A DNA stretch of 64,000 bases from Diplonema papillatum (taxonomy: Eukaryota > Euglenozoa > Diplonemea > Diplonemida > Diplonemidae). Numbering within the stretch: the first letter of the stretch is position 1; each line of letters starts with the position of its first letter. The stretch is from positions 186,001 through 250,000 of the forward strand of contig JAPJBO010000004.1 of assembly GCA_030068145.1 (NCBI GenBank), written 5' to 3'. Below, in pieces: positions 47,445 through 59,545 of this stretch. Below the pieces are notes generated by a model, which did not search any database, was not told the DNA's origin, and saw only the letters and a program-made list of their open reading frames with translations. A program made the position numbers and the translations under genes.

Positions 47445-50400
47445 TCACTGGCGGGCCTGCGGAGCATAAGCTGGCACGATGGCACCCGGTCTGCCACCCG
47501 GGGGCACCACAAGAGGCGAGCAGTCTTGGAGCATCGCATTTTGCTGCGGTGGCTGCTGCGGCATAAGCTGCTGCTGGTGTGCGGGCTGGGCCATGAACTG
47601 GGTCGGCATCGGCACGGTCTGGTCGCTCGGGGGTGCCCACTGCGGCAGGGAAGCGGCTTGCGGCACCTGTGGGGGGAGGAGGAGTCTTAGTTACACTGTT
47701 TAGGCAAAGCATTGCCACTCCTGCTTGTTTAATGCTAGTATCAAGTCTTTTTGAAGAAGAATAAGGGGAAAAAGTCCCAGGAAGGTCGCTGTACGGATGC
47801 AGGCAAACTGGCGGCCGTCACCTGTTGGGTGCTTCCAGATGCCTGGGGTTTTGACAGTGTTGATTTGAAGCCAATGCCACATGCATCATAACGGCGCAGC
47901 GGGCTGCCCTGACGTTGAATGGCATCAAACAACCGCATTTGCCTACGAAAGCTGTGTGAATCATTTCGCAGAGCAATGCAACACGAGATAGATGATCAGC
48001 ATCCCGTTCCGGAACAGATGAAAGGAAGCTGTGCTAGATAGCATCTGACACCTCCCGGGCTGGTACCCCGTTTGCGGTGTATATAGTTGTCCACTTTCGC
48101 GAACGAGGCAAGAAAAGAGGGCGCACCGCGTTTTGCGGCTGCTTGCCTCGGTTCTTGCCTGACCAAGGCTTCGACTGGGCGCGGCTGCCTTTGCCCGGCG
48201 GCTCCCACTCGCCAGTCCGCCCGATTTGCGGCTGCTGCTGCTGCTGTTGCGGTTGCTGCTGCTGTTGCGGTTGCTGCTGCTGCTGCTGCTGTTGCGGTTG
48301 CTGCTGCTGTTGCGGTTGCTGCTGCTGCGGCTGCAGGGGGGGCTGCTGTTGGAGGGGCAACTGCGGCTGCTGCTGCTGCGGCTGCTGCTGCTGGAGCTGC
48401 TGGGGTTGAGGGAGGTGCGGGTTGACATGGTGAGGCTGAGGGGGAAGCTGTTGCAGCTGAGCCACGTGTGGCTGCTGCTGAGGCGGCTGTGGAAGCTGGG
48501 GCTGGTGGAGCACAGGTTGGGGTTCCTGTGGCTGCGGTTTGAGGAACCCGAAGCGGTTGTCGGGGGCTGCCTGCACGATCGTCGGAACGGCTGGGCTGTC
48601 GTTCGGCTGATGTTGCTGCGGTAGGAACGCATGCACAGGGGCCGGTGCGAGAGCGCCGGTGCTCGGCTGCTGCATCAGCGGCATGAGGTTGCTACTGCTA
48701 CCCTGCTGGTTGACCTCCAACGCGCTGCCCATCACGGGAAACGGATGCAGGTTGCCAGCGTTCGCGGCACGGTGCGGCTTCCCCGTGTCGCGCCTTTTGC
48801 TCTTGCCGCCACCGCCCCCAATGTCTGGGTAGTTGATGTTGTTGCCTCCGTTGTAGCTGCTGATACCGTTGCCGTTGTTGTTAGTATTGTCGTTGGTGTT
48901 GTTGTGGTTGTTGTTGTGGTGGTTGTTGTTGTTGGCGTAGTTCTTCTTCTTGTTGTGGTGGTTGATGCTGTTGTTGCCCGTGCTGTTGCCAGCGGTAACA
49001 TTGTTATTGTTGGTGCTGCCGGCCCCGGTGTAGGGCAACATGGTCAACTTGACTCCTGCAATCGGACTCGACGCGTTCAGGCCGTCTTCGGCACTTCGTG
49101 CGGACGCGGCATCCTGAAAGGTAACCATGAGCTTCGTGTTCTGTGTAGCGTGCGGGGCTAAGGGACTGGGTTTAGCATTGAAATGGGTAGAACGTTCTCT
49201 GGTCTAGGCACGAGTGGGACTTTCACTGTATTCGTAGGTCTTCGTTTTCTCATGTGCAGCAGTAGCTTCGATCCCTTGAAGGTAGGTTGGAAGTTCTGCA
49301 TCAGAATACAGAAGTGGTATCGGTGCGTTGCGCTCCCGCGAACTCATGTTGCACAAAGCACCTTTAATTGGCCACGATATGGCCCTTGTAGCAGGCCGCG
49401 CCCAACTGTAACGGAGCTTCCCCCACCAGTACGTGTGGATAGCAACAAAAAAAACAAGGCGGCGATAGCGCCTGCAGCAGTTCAGCCGGATGGAGGAGAG
49501 GTCCCATACCGAAGCCATGGAAGATTTCACGAGACCGTATTCCGAGAGGAAGGAGACGACCTGATCGTGGTGCTCGCGGGCGCAGCCGTCGATGCAGAAC
49601 TTGTTGGCCTGGTTGCCTCGGCCCGACACGTACCCCTGCCCCGAAGATGTGGCGGACAGCGCGCCTCCCTTCTTCCCGGCTTTTCGGTCCTGTGCCTGCG
49701 GGGGCTGGGACATGATGCGCTCGTACGTCTTCAGCATCCGATCGGCCCTGCGCTTCCGCGTTTTTTCTGTGTGTGGGCATATGTTTATTCGGCCGCCTTT
49801 TCATTGTTGATTCCATGTGTATGTGGCGATTACCTGGGATCGTCTCATCATCCAAAGCACGAAAAGCCGCAAACACCCATCCTTAAGTGCCGTCTTGCTC
49901 TTGAAGCGTTTTCGCAGCTGCAAACCATTTGAAGAAGAGGGTGCATAAATGCGGGGGGTCGGTCCTGCTTTAGGTTACGCCAGGGTTTCCGATCCCCGCA
50001 ATCGCTTGAGGAGGCTGCCAGTTGCGATAGATCAAAGGACGTAAATGTGCTGTAGCCACACGAAACACAGGTAAAGCTGGTAGTGGCGGGCGTAAGCGTT
50101 CAACAAAAAAAGACCCCCTTTGTAGTGTGGGTCTTTTGTGTTGAACGCTTACGCCCGCCACTACACCCAGATTTACCTGTGTTTCGTGTGGGCTACAGCA
50201 CATTTACGTCCTTTGATCTATCGCAACTGGCAGCCTCCTCAAGCATTTCCTACAAAGCGAGGTGCTCATAAAAAAAGAAGCCGCAGACCTTCCGGGACCA
50301 CGTTCGCGACGCCCCAGCCGTCCCTGGACCCGAGCTTCGTCGTAGCCGTAGACGCGGGGACGGTGTCGTTGGGCGGCACGACGCCTGCGGCGGCCATCGG

Positions 50401-52517
50401 CTGCTGCGGCTCGGGCGGCGCGTTCATGTCCGCTGCCGCGGGGTACGGCGGCGCGGTCGGCGGCGGCGGCGCCCCATAAGGCATGAACCCCGGCACCGGG
50501 TACGGCCAGTACCCCGAAAACTCGCTCGGCCCGCCGGCCCCGCCTGCAGCGGGGTCCAGCTGCTGCTGCTGCTGCTGCTGCACCGGCACGGGCAGCCCGG
50601 GCGGCAGCGACTGGGGCTGCGGCGTCGACATCAGGTTCGGCATGCTGGTGTTAAAGCCCTGCGGCTGTCCAGCGCCTTGCCCCTGCGCGACCACGGGCAC
50701 GCCGAGGCTCATGGTGTCCATGCCGGAGATGACACTGGGTATACCGTAATGCGAATCCGCCGGCTGCGGAAGGCCGTATGACCCCTCCACCTTGATCGGA
50801 GGCGTCGGCGCCGTCGGCTCGTCCGGAGCGTTGGTGACCGCGGCGCCGCCGGCGTTCGCGCTGTTGGTCGCGAAGGCCGCCCGCCCCTGGAACTCGCAGG
50901 GCACCGGCTTCCCGCCCCGCGCCCTCGGCTTGTCCTTCTCCCTCGCGGGGTGCCCCGCGGCGCCGCCGTTGGCGTTGTCCTTGCCTTTCCGGCCCTTTCC
51001 CTTGCCGCCGCCGCCCTTGTCGCTCCTGTGGGACGCCGGCTCGACGGGTGGCGGGGTCTCGAGGCAGGAGCCCATGTCGCCGCGAGAGAATTCGGGGAGC
51101 GGCTTTTTCGGCCTGAAATTGCTGCTGGGCGCCTGGTGGACCTGCTGCTGCGCGCTGGGCGGCAGGCTGCCGGACCGCGACGACGTCGGCGGAGAGCTGC
51201 TGCTGCTGGGGCGTGCCGGAAACGGCAGCGTCGGGTCGCTGCTCGGCAGCGTCGTGGGGGGCGTCGCCGTGGGGTTCCCGGGTTGGACGGGCACGCTCGC
51301 ATGGCCCACTGCTGGGCTCGCCTGGTGCGAGATTGCGGCGGCGAGGCCCTGACCTGCGTGTGTGTGTGTGTGTTTGTGTGTGCGGAGTTCAATTTTATGG
51401 GTAACCCCTGACGCGGAATATAGCTCATGCTTTTTCGCATTCTCACGTCGCAGTTGAGGTTCCTGCCGACTGCTCGCGGTGTCGACGTGTGTGTGTGTGC
51501 GTTTAAGCTCAGGGCTTTAAGTGGGTTCACCAGTCGGCTTTGAGTTTCCGAGACACTGCTTTTGGGTCCTGTGATTCCTCTTTCCGAAGGCTGGGTCCTT
51601 CGGAGGGGGATAGAGCGTGAGGCTGTCAGCTTTTCCGGCTCATCTCACTGAGGATGTGGCAAGCCCGCAAATCCATCATCTCACTGAGGATGTGGCAAGC
51701 CCGCAAATCCATCATCTCACTGAGGATGTGGCAAGCTCTCTGTGTAATGAGCTTGGCTGCTACAAGCACCCGTCACAGTCGGCAGTCGCCACCTGGGTCA
51801 CCCGACCGTCACTGTTTTGTGTCCTGTTCGGAACTCGCTCGCACGGGGAAGACGCATCACCTGTCAGTGTTGCAACTGTGAAGTGATTGGAGAGACTGCG
51901 TGCATGTAATGGCCGTGTAGCGAGCACAGTAGTTACCGTAGGAACGCATACCGGGAACCGGAGCGTTGCCTATTTGGGTGACGTAAGGCCCCGGGGGCCA
52001 CTGGTTTGCAACATTGCCTTGCTGCTGCTGTGACTGCTGCTGTGCCTGCTGCTGCGGCTGCTGCTGTGGCTGCTGTATCTGCTGCTGCGGCTGCTGTGGT
52101 ATCTGCTGCGGCTGCTGTTGTATCTGCTGTTGCGGCTGCTGCTGCGGAGGCTGCGGTTGCGGCGGCACTGCTTGAGTGGGTGGCGCTTGTTGCTGGGGGG
52201 CAGGAAGGGACTGCGCTACCGGTACCTGCGGCTGCTGCGCGTACCCCCCCAAAAACGGCGCAGGAACGAGTGGCTGCTGAGGGACCTGCGGTTGCAGTTG
52301 CTGCTGCTGTTGGTGCATTTGCTGGTGCTGGGCATGCTGCGACTGTTGATGCTGCAGGTGCTGGTGCGATTGCTGCTGCTGCAGTAGGTGTTGTTGTTGC
52401 TGCTGTTGATTCTGCTCATGTTGGAGCTGGTGTTCGTGTTGCTGTTGGTGTGGATGTTGATACTGTGGCTGGTGCTCGTTTTGGTGTTGTTGAGGCTGGT
52501 GCTGTTGATGGTGTGTC

Positions 52518-52548
<31 letters not shown>

Positions 52549-52650
52549 GCTGTTGTTGTTGCTGCTGTTGTTGTTGTTGTTGTTGTTGTTGTTGCTGTTG
52601 TTGTTGCTGCTGCTGCTGTTGTTGTTGTTGTTGTTGCTGCTGCTGCTGTT

Positions 52651-52684
<34 letters not shown>

Positions 52685-52692
52685 CTGCTGTT

Positions 52693-52723
<31 letters not shown>

Positions 52724-53200
52724 TTGCTGTTGTTGCTGTTGCTGCAGCAGCTGCTGCTGTTGTTGCGGTTGGTGCTGCTGGAGGTGCTGAGGAATGTGTG
52801 CGAGAGGGAGGTTGCCGCCCGGCATCTGCTGTTGGGCGGGCTGCTGGGGTGGCTGCGGAGAAGCGTGCTGCGCCTGCGGGTCGGCGTGCTGCTGCACTGC
52901 CTGCTGCCCTCCCGGCATCGGCGCCGGCACACTGGTATTGCTACCAACTTGCCCAGCTTCGGACGGCTGCGCGGGATACATGGGTGCCCCCGGCATATAC
53001 CCGGGCATCATCGACCAACCGGATCCCATGCCCCACGGGGGCATGGCCCCGAAACCAGGCCAGCCGCCGGCGGGAAACCCGCCCCACCCAGGATGAGGCA
53101 TCCAACCGAGCGGCGCCATCCCCGCATGCTGCTGTTGCGGCGCGGGCTGCCCCGGTGGCTGCTGAGGAGGCTGCTGAGGAGGCTGGTCTTGGCTCGCCAT
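47445..53200 (-). CDS. Gln-rich RNA-binding protein with one split RRM
   Basis: Six exons: 53200-51952 (or 51937), 51353-50289, 49766-49510, 49140-48164, 47942-47822 and 47666-47445. All introns are GT-AG and every phase agrees (1, 1, 0, 2, 0), giving about 1,296 aa from ATG to TAG. Exon 1 is Pro/Gly/Trp-rich, then holds about 75 consecutive or near-consecutive Gln. Exon 2 is Pro/Ser/Gly-rich. Exon 3 ends with the first half of an RNA recognition motif (NKFCIDGC, HHDQVVSFLSEYGLVKSS). Exon 4 opens with the second half (NTKLMVTFQDAASARSAEDG, then GVKLTM) before Asn-rich and Gln-rich tracts. Both RNP motifs are degenerate, so RNA binding is likely but not certain. Long prion-like Gln/Asn tracts suggest condensate-forming RNA granule proteins (inference). 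Intron 2 contains an inverted R pair and intron 1 a 36-bp repeat. Confidence 0.72.
49997..50262. repeat. Head-to-head inverted R-family pair in an intron
   Basis: An R copy at 49997-50120 faces a second copy at 50122-50262 in opposite orientation, meeting at AAAAAAGACCC / GTGGGTCTTTT. Apart from small differences the arms are complementary over about 120 bases, so the transcript of this intron would fold into a long hairpin. It lies in intron 2 of the Gln-rich RRM gene. Confidence 0.85.
51641..51740. repeat. 36-bp tandem repeat, 2.8 copies, intronic
   Basis: The unit begins CATCTCACTGAGGATGTGGC and recurs at 51641, 51677 and 51713. It lies in intron 1 of the RRM gene. Confidence 0.9.
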
Positions 53201-55850
53201 TCTCGTTCTGCAGTTCGCGTTCTGCGGCGCAAAATTGTGGAACCGTTTTTTTTTTTTTTCTTCTTCTCTCGGGAGTGGACGCGTTTACGGAAACAAACAA
53301 ACAAAACAAAACAAAAAAAGGAAAATCAAAAAGAAAATCAAAAAATCAGCAAAAACAAAGCAGGTTTCTAGGCGTCCTCGACTGGGACTTCCTCAGACAG
53401 TCCGAGGAGCGACGGGTGGGGGGAAGGGAGACGTTGAAGGCAGGGCCGGGCTCGGAGGAAGGTCCGGCGGCCGTGCCCTCCCCCCCCCTTTGTATTCGTT
53501 TTCTTGCTACCTTTCCACCTTTTTTTTTTGGTTCTCCAAGTGATATTCTTTCTTCGCTTCCTTTCTCTCTGCGCTCTCGCGTTGTGTGTGGCTGTGTGTG
53601 TGTGTGTGTGTGGGTGTGTGTACTTTCTTCTCTCCTACAAGTTGTTGGCGAGTGCAATTCAGCGCATGTGTGGTTCCGAACTTCTCCGTCGCATCTCGCC
53701 GCTTGCACCTACTATTGCTTTCGCTTTGTTTTCGCATTCTGCAGCCATTCTTTCAGCCTCAACGAGCGTCCGACTACTTTTCCCACGTTTCCGGAGCATC
53801 ATGTGGCCACATGAGTAGTACGTTTCGAGTCTTGGGCCAGAAAGGCCTCACTCTCACCAGAGGTAGCCGCAATATGTGACAAGACTCCAAGCATCGTGGT
53901 AGGTGTTCGCTAAGCATAGGTTTGTTGTCCTTCCCTCGGTAGTGGTCTTCCTTTTTGGAAGCCGCTCGCTGATACGTAGCAGAATTGTTCTCTAACGGAA
54001 CCTTCCTGAATCGTTAGCCGATAGCCGCAATGTGTGACAAGACGTTCTGTAACCGCACTTCCCTGAATTGCTAGCCGGTGCATTGCAGGCCAGTTCAAGA
54101 CGCCAAAACCCCCCCTCAAATGGGCGCATCGCTCGTTGCGGATTCGTAGCCTATATTGGTCTTTCGCAATAGCGCCGTCATGCACAACACGTGGGCGCCG
54201 CAACAGAGGCCAGGCGTTCGCATCAATGCACAACCTGAGACACCTGGCACCACAATAATTCGTTTCGAGCAAGATCCGCAGCCGAGAGGAAAGCAGACGG
54301 GGAGGCAAAGGTCGGACGAACGGAATCAATATAAAAAGTACTGTAAAGAAGAGTGGAGATCCGAAGCCCTCCCCCCGCTCCCGCACAAAGCTCAACCCGC
54401 ATGTAGGCGACCAACCGACATCTAGAAACTCTGAGGCTCCTATCATGGCCTGAGCCTTTGCATTTTAATTGTGAGCGAGAAGGAAGCCAACATGTCTATG
54501 TTGTCCACCGCGAGGGCTTCCTGGTTCGGGTGCTTCTCTTGCGGGTCAAAACTCCTTTCTGCCGCGCAATGCCGTAGAGACCCTAAAATACCAAGAATCC
54601 GTGGCGATGGATGGCATCGCCCTACCTCGGCCCAAGCCTTCAGCTCGTAGCTTTTGTATCGCTCTTGCCCTTCCTGGTTGTTACGCGACTCATGCACGCG
54701 TTTTGGCTGTCCTGACCTCCGTTTGTCCGACGTGTCGGATGGTCATAACACAGGCGGCGTACGCCGTCAACGATTGCCAGCCGGGCCCATTAACATCGTG
54801 ACGACTTTGCTGTGCGTGCCGCGGAAACAGCTGAGTGTTGCTGGTCGAATAAACTTTTCTTCGGACCGACCTAGTAGCCGGGGCTCCGACTAGTAGCATT
54901 TCTTCACAAGCCGGCGAGGGACGAGGAGTGTGTGCCTCGTCTTCCTTCGGCTTCTTCGCAACCTGAGATGATTGCGTGCACTACTTTTCGCCCTCTTGCC
55001 AGCGATACCTGCTCGCTCTGATTTCGTGGCCACACCGATCAACGAAACGACTACCCACCTCCCATTGAACTCGGCCATCCGTTTCGTTGGCCAGTCCATC
55101 TTCACCCACGCTGTCTTCCTTCTCGTTCCCTCGTCGAGTGGGCGAAAACGCAAAACGAGGAAGCAAAGCTTCCGTGTACCGGCGACGCTACTGCGGCAGG
55201 GTCGAAGTGTGGCCATGACTCCTTCTTTCGTTGCCTAAACGATGCACCGGGGGGGTCGGTGGCGCTGGACAATCCAGCATCCCGATCGGCAGGCGATATG
55301 TCGAGGACATTCTTTGTTTAATAGGGCTCAAACCCGGTGTGGAAGAGATCGATGTGCGGCGGAGTGGGGATCTGGGGGGCTGGGGAGACTGGGGGGGGGA
55401 TCCCATCAGCGTGGCTCGGGCGTACACGGTGGAGTCCAGTCTCAGCAGCTAACGCTGGAGTTTAAAAAGCGGGTGTGCACTGCACACGCCTGCAGGTTTG
55501 CACACCCCGCTTTTCGGGTGTGGCTCGGGCACATCCTCTTTAACCGCAGCTCCTGAGGCTGGACTTTGCGGTAGCGCACGGGAGGTTCGAAGGAAAAATG
55601 ATGGCGCTAGCTCTGGGTCAAGCGGAAGTGGTCAGAGCGAGGTCGCTCTCTGTAAGAAATCCCGTTTGCGGGAGGACGTTCCTCGCTGGCAGCCGCTCTG
55701 CAGAACGCGCACAGCCACGTCCCAACACACCGATGTTCAATGAGGCTGACCCACGGACACGTCATTTTCCTCGCTTCATTCGTGCCTTCTCGGGTTGTGG
55801 CAGACTTCGTCACCAAAGGCCTTGATGCGTACGGTGGTGCTGCCAGGGAT
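53201..55850. other. Between RRM gene and RTF1
   Basis: No gene is supported; plus-strand frames here are shadows or low complexity. On the minus strand the first 300 bases are probably the RRM gene's leader, with a T-rich tract near 53290-53310 before several AG sites. 53728-53815 is the second copy of the repeat at 46408. A stem-loop is listed at 55465-55514. Confidence 0.45.
55465..55514. repeat. Short inverted repeat (stem-loop)
   Basis: AAAAGCGGGTGTGC and GCACACCCCGCTTTT pair with one bulged G around a 21-base loop that itself holds TGCACACGCCTGCA. It lies about 340 bp downstream of the RTF1 stop. A 3'-end processing signal or a small MITE are both possible. Confidence 0.5.
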
Positions 55851-57758
55851 TCACTCCCCGCACTTCTTCAAGAAGTCTGCGAGTGCGAGCCGCCTTTTAG
55901 GCGCGTTGCCAGGAGTCGCGTCCTGACCGTCCCGCTTCCGCTTCTTCGCAGCCTGCGACGACTGCGTGGCCTGCTGTTCGGCGCTGGCTTGCGAGGACCC
56001 CTCGCCTTCCTTCGTCGAATCTCGGATCAACGACGCGACGTCTTTGATGCGCAAGGTTCCCGCCTTGAGCTCGGACGCCCGTTTCTGGTCGAGCTCGTCC
56101 CTTTCGGCGGTCTCCGTCGCGCTTCGGTCTTTCCAGAATCGCTCGATCATCTGCTGCTTGTCGCCGAACCCACCCTCCGAGACACTCCAGTAGGTCTCGC
56201 TGCGGCCTTGCTTTCGCCCGAAGACGATAGCATCGATGGGGTCTTCCGCCTGCATCCGCTCCTTGTTGCCGGCGGCGTTGCGGTGGGTGAGGGCGGCGAG
56301 CGTGCCGAGGGTCGAGTTCTGCCCGTTAAGCACCGACTGCAGCTTTTCTTCGGTCTCGACCAGTTCAAGCTCGAGGTGCCGCTTCTTCTCGAACTGGTCC
56401 TGGTAGTGCTTCATCCACGCCGCCTCCGAGTCCTCCACCCCAACCAATTCTTCCGGCTGGATGCCCTTTCCCTCGTCCAACTCTTCCTGCAACCTTCGCG
56501 ACGCGAGCTCCTCGAGCTGCTCTTGCAGAACGAGCTTGTTCCGGACCAGGTTCACGGACGCGGACCCCCGCAGCCGGGCCCGGGTGGTGACGATTTCCTG
56601 CACCTGCTCCTCGGTGAGCTCCTTCTGGTAGTAATCCGCGTAGATCTTCCAGATCCGGTTCCGCTTTTCGACGACGCGCTTCTTGGTCGCGATGGGCAGC
56701 CCGTGCTTCTCCATGCGCTTGACGTACTGGACGTACTCGTCGTCCGTGCACCGGTTGTCGGACACTTGGGACAGCTTGATCTTCCGGGTGTGCGTTCCTG
56801 TCTTGCAGACGAGGAGCCAGTCGGTGGGCACGTCGTTAACCTTGTACACGAGGGCGGCGCCTGTCTCGGGGTGGATTCCGGTTGGTATGGCGTCGACGAC
56901 TTCGAACAGGGCGTATTTCGGCGGCTTGCCCGGAGAGCAGACGGCACGGACGAAGGACCCGACAGCGAGGGACTTGAAGAAGAAGAGCTGGCAGTGCGGG
57001 GCGATGTCGCGGGTGCGAGCGATGGTGATGCTGTCCAGCAGCTGCTTCGAGGCCGGCTTCGAGTCTTCGACGGACTTGTCTTGGTAGTCGGTCACGGCGA
57101 GCTCCTTCACCAAGTCGTCGCCTTCCTCCGCAGCCACCTGCGAGAGCATGAGCTTCCATTTTTCATCTTCGCGCAAACTCGTTTGCTCATCCCAAATCAG
57201 CTTCTCTGCCTCCCGTTGCTCGTGCCCTTCTTCGTCTTCCGAGATTTCATCCTCCCCGACGACGACTTCCTCGACTTCGTCTTCGTCTGCCTTCTTCACG
57301 CGCGTTTTCGGAGACGGCTTGTCCTTCTTCTCGTCCTTCTTCGCCTTCTTTTCGTCGTCCTTGGCCTTCTTCGCGTCTTTCTTGGCCTTCTTCTCGCTCT
57401 CCTTGTCCTTCTTCTCTTCTTTCTTGTCCTTCTTCTTCTTCTTGCTCTTCTTCAGGTCGACCTCGAAGTCGCTGTCGCCGGCCTCTTCCGCGATTTCGCT
57501 CTTGATCTCGTCGGCGGCAGCGTCGGCGGCGGCGGCGGCATCGGCGTCGGCAGGGAAATCGTCGAACTCGTCGAAGGCGACGTCTCCCATCCCCGCGAAT
57601 TCGGCCTCCAGGTCGTCCGGAAAGGCATCCGCGTCGGCTTCCTCAGTCTTCACGACTACTTCACCGCCAGACGGGGGCTGCAGGTTCTCCGGCTGCGCGG
57701 CCGTGCCCATCGCGGGGCCATCGAAGTCGCAGCACTCCTCGGACGGATCCGCGGCCAT
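55851..57758 (-). CDS. RTF1: RTF1, Paf1-complex Plus3-domain transcription factor
   Basis: One intronless exon. I place the start at ATG 57758 (GAATGGCC context), giving 635 aa, close to the roughly 710 aa of human RTF1; codons upstream are an A/G-rich leader. Layout: an acidic N-terminus, a Lys/Glu/Asp-rich block (about 150-215), then the Plus3 domain at about 238-392. The Plus3 domain shows LLDSITIARTRDIAPHC, FFFKSLAVGSFVRAV, YALFEVVDAI, TRKIKLSQVSDN and a Lys/Arg-rich helix to TRARLRG. A long charged coiled coil (about 395-480) follows, and the protein ends in KRKRD and a Leu/Phe C-terminus. Plus3 of RTF1 binds phosphorylated Spt5 repeats and recruits the Paf1 complex to elongating RNA polymerase II, promoting histone H2B ubiquitination. 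The 700-codon plus-strand frame opposite it is a shadow. Confidence 0.9.
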   Translation of the reverse strand: MAADPSEECCDFDGPAMGTAAQPENLQPPSGGEVVVKTEEADADAFPDDLEAEFAGMGDVAFDEFDDFPADADAAAAADAAADEIKSEIAEEAGDSDFEVDLKKSKKKKKDKKEEKKDKESEKKAKKDAKKAKDDEKKAKKDEKKDKPSPKTRVKKADEDEVEEVVVGEDEISEDEEGHEQREAEKLIWDEQTSLREDEKWKLMLSQVAAEEGDDLVKELAVTDYQDKSVEDSKPASKQLLDSITIARTRDIAPHCQLFFFKSLAVGSFVRAVCSPGKPPKYALFEVVDAIPTGIHPETGAALVYKVNDVPTDWLLVCKTGTHTRKIKLSQVSDNRCTDDEYVQYVKRMEKHGLPIATKKRVVEKRNRIWKIYADYYQKELTEEQVQEIVTTRARLRGSASVNLVRNKLVLQEQLEELASRRLQEELDEGKGIQPEELVGVEDSEAAWMKHYQDQFEKKRHLELELVETEEKLQSVLNGQNSTLGTLAALTHRNAAGNKERMQAEDPIDAIVFGRKQGRSETYWSVSEGGFGDKQQMIERFWKDRSATETAERDELDQKRASELKAGTLRIKDVASLIRDSTKEGEGSSQASAEQQATQSSQAAKKRKRDGQDATPGNAPKRRLALADFLKKCGE

Positions 57759-59545
57759 TCGGGTGTGCGGACAGTGGGCGGACTGCCTGCTTTTTTTTGT
57801 TCTTCTTCTTTTCTTTCTCTCCTCCCTGGTGATGACACTTGACCTTTTTTCTGTGTGTTGCCGACAATCTTCTTTTTTTTTTTCTTTTTCCAACGGCCAA
57901 CCGGAGTTGTCTTTTTGATGCTTGTTTTGTTTCCTGATCTGGAGGTGGGGGTTCATGGATGCAGCTTCTCGCTAATAGGCTGAGATGTCGGGTACTTTGT
58001 CGTTATCGACACAGGGACTTTGAATTCGTCGGTAGACACACTCCTCCTGTACCTGCCAAACGAGGTTGTTGCATAAGCACCTGCTTTGTAGGAAATGCTT
58101 GAGGAGACTGCCAGTTGCGATAGATCAAAGGAGGTAAATGTGCTGTAGCCCACACGAAACACAGGTAAATCTGGGTTTAGTGGCGGGCGTAAGCGTTCAA
58201 CAAAAAAGACCCACTTTGTAGTTGCATTGTTTTCTCCCCCTCTGGCCTTCTTCGAAATGAGCACAAGGCAGTCCCTCGAGTATTTTTGTTTCCATGCGCC
58301 TGTCGCCCCAGTTTCGTTATGTGGATCCGGAAATCTCTCGACAGCGTTATTTTTAGCCATCTCGCTCCTGGCCAGCGGGAGCAGCCCAACCCGGCGACCC
58401 CGGTGAGAACGATCTACTCAACCCACAAAGGGAAGGTGGCTGACTACGAGTGACAATCGTGCTGATGGCCGGTTTACAAGTGCTGTCTTCAACGTCCCGG
58501 CAAGAACGATTGCCTGAACCCACTGGGGACGGTGGCGTGGCTCACCTGTAGCCTCGTGAAACTGTCTTTCTATCCAAGACAGGCTTTGCACTGCTATCGC
58601 TTGAAGCTGAATGGAGTACATGGGGTGGTCCACTGCGGAGCGAGTATACAGGCCGCAGACATCTAAAACGAAATACACGAGCGGAACAACTGTCAAGATT
58701 CACGCAGGATGCTGCCGACGCGGAGAACAGACTCTTCACCACTTGAAGACGGAGCCAAACAAGGGCCTTTGTCTGTCCGCCAAAAGAAAACTGAAGCGTT
58801 GGTGCTGCCTGAGAGTCAACAAAGACACGAGCACAGCATCCTTCGATACGGGTATACCAGCTCGCAAACACCGCCGCTTAGGGCCAATTCGGTCTTTCGC
58901 AATTTCGGTCTTCGGCTCCTGCAGAACTTAAGCATGCGTGAGCCAGTTTACCATGACGAACACTGAGCTATATGGTTGCACCTGCAGAGGAGAGAAGCGT
59001 GATGGGGCTTCCACAGGTCGACGTGTCCTGCAAAGACGAACTCTGGAAAAACCTGCACCGTCCTAACGAATGAGTAAGCTAGACGGAACCGCTGTTGTCC
59101 GCTGACAGGTCAACGAATGCGGTGCCTCGATGTCACGTTGTCGTCCCCGTGGGTAAGATGCATTTCTGTGGACAGGTTAACGACTGCATCAACACCGCCG
59201 TGATCCGTCATTCTTGCCAAGAGCGAAGAGCTGCGCGGGAGGTCGCGAAGTCTCCGGTGACAGACCAACTACAGCATTGCTTCCTTCGACGTCGACGCGC
59301 CGACACCTGTGGGAGGGATCGCAGCGGAAGGCACCGGTCGAATCCACTGCTTCAGGCCATTGTCATGTTTGTAGAACAGATCGCCCTCCGTCGATTCCGC
59401 CTGTTTGGTGTTTCAGGGTGGCTTGCGCGGGTGCTTGCTCAGGTACCCACATACCATCCGTCTTTCGGCGCGGGATGGAGGATCGGGATCCCGGATCCTA
59501 GCATCGTAGGAATCTCCACCATCTATCACCAGTCCCCCTCACTGC
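57759..59545. other. Between RTF1 and the metacaspase-like gene
   Basis: 57759-57960 is likely the RTF1 leader, purine-rich on the minus strand, with a possible AG splice site (CAACACACAG) about 100 bases before the ATG. The R copy at 58076-58285 follows. From 58290 to 59545 I see no gene or element. Confidence 0.45.
58076..58285 (+). repeat. R-family MITE, full-length reference copy
   Basis: This is the most complete copy: AAGCACCTGCTTTGTAGGAA at the left, then GAGGAGACTGCCAG. The centre holds CCACACGAAACACAGGTAAA and GGCGGGCGTAAGCGTTCAAC, and the end is GGCAGTCCCTCGAGTATTT. The ends form imperfect inverted repeats of about 20 bp (AAATGCTTGAGGAGACTGCC against AAATACTCGAGGGACTGCC). It is about 210 bp long with no coding potential, as expected of a MITE. 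Confidence 0.8.
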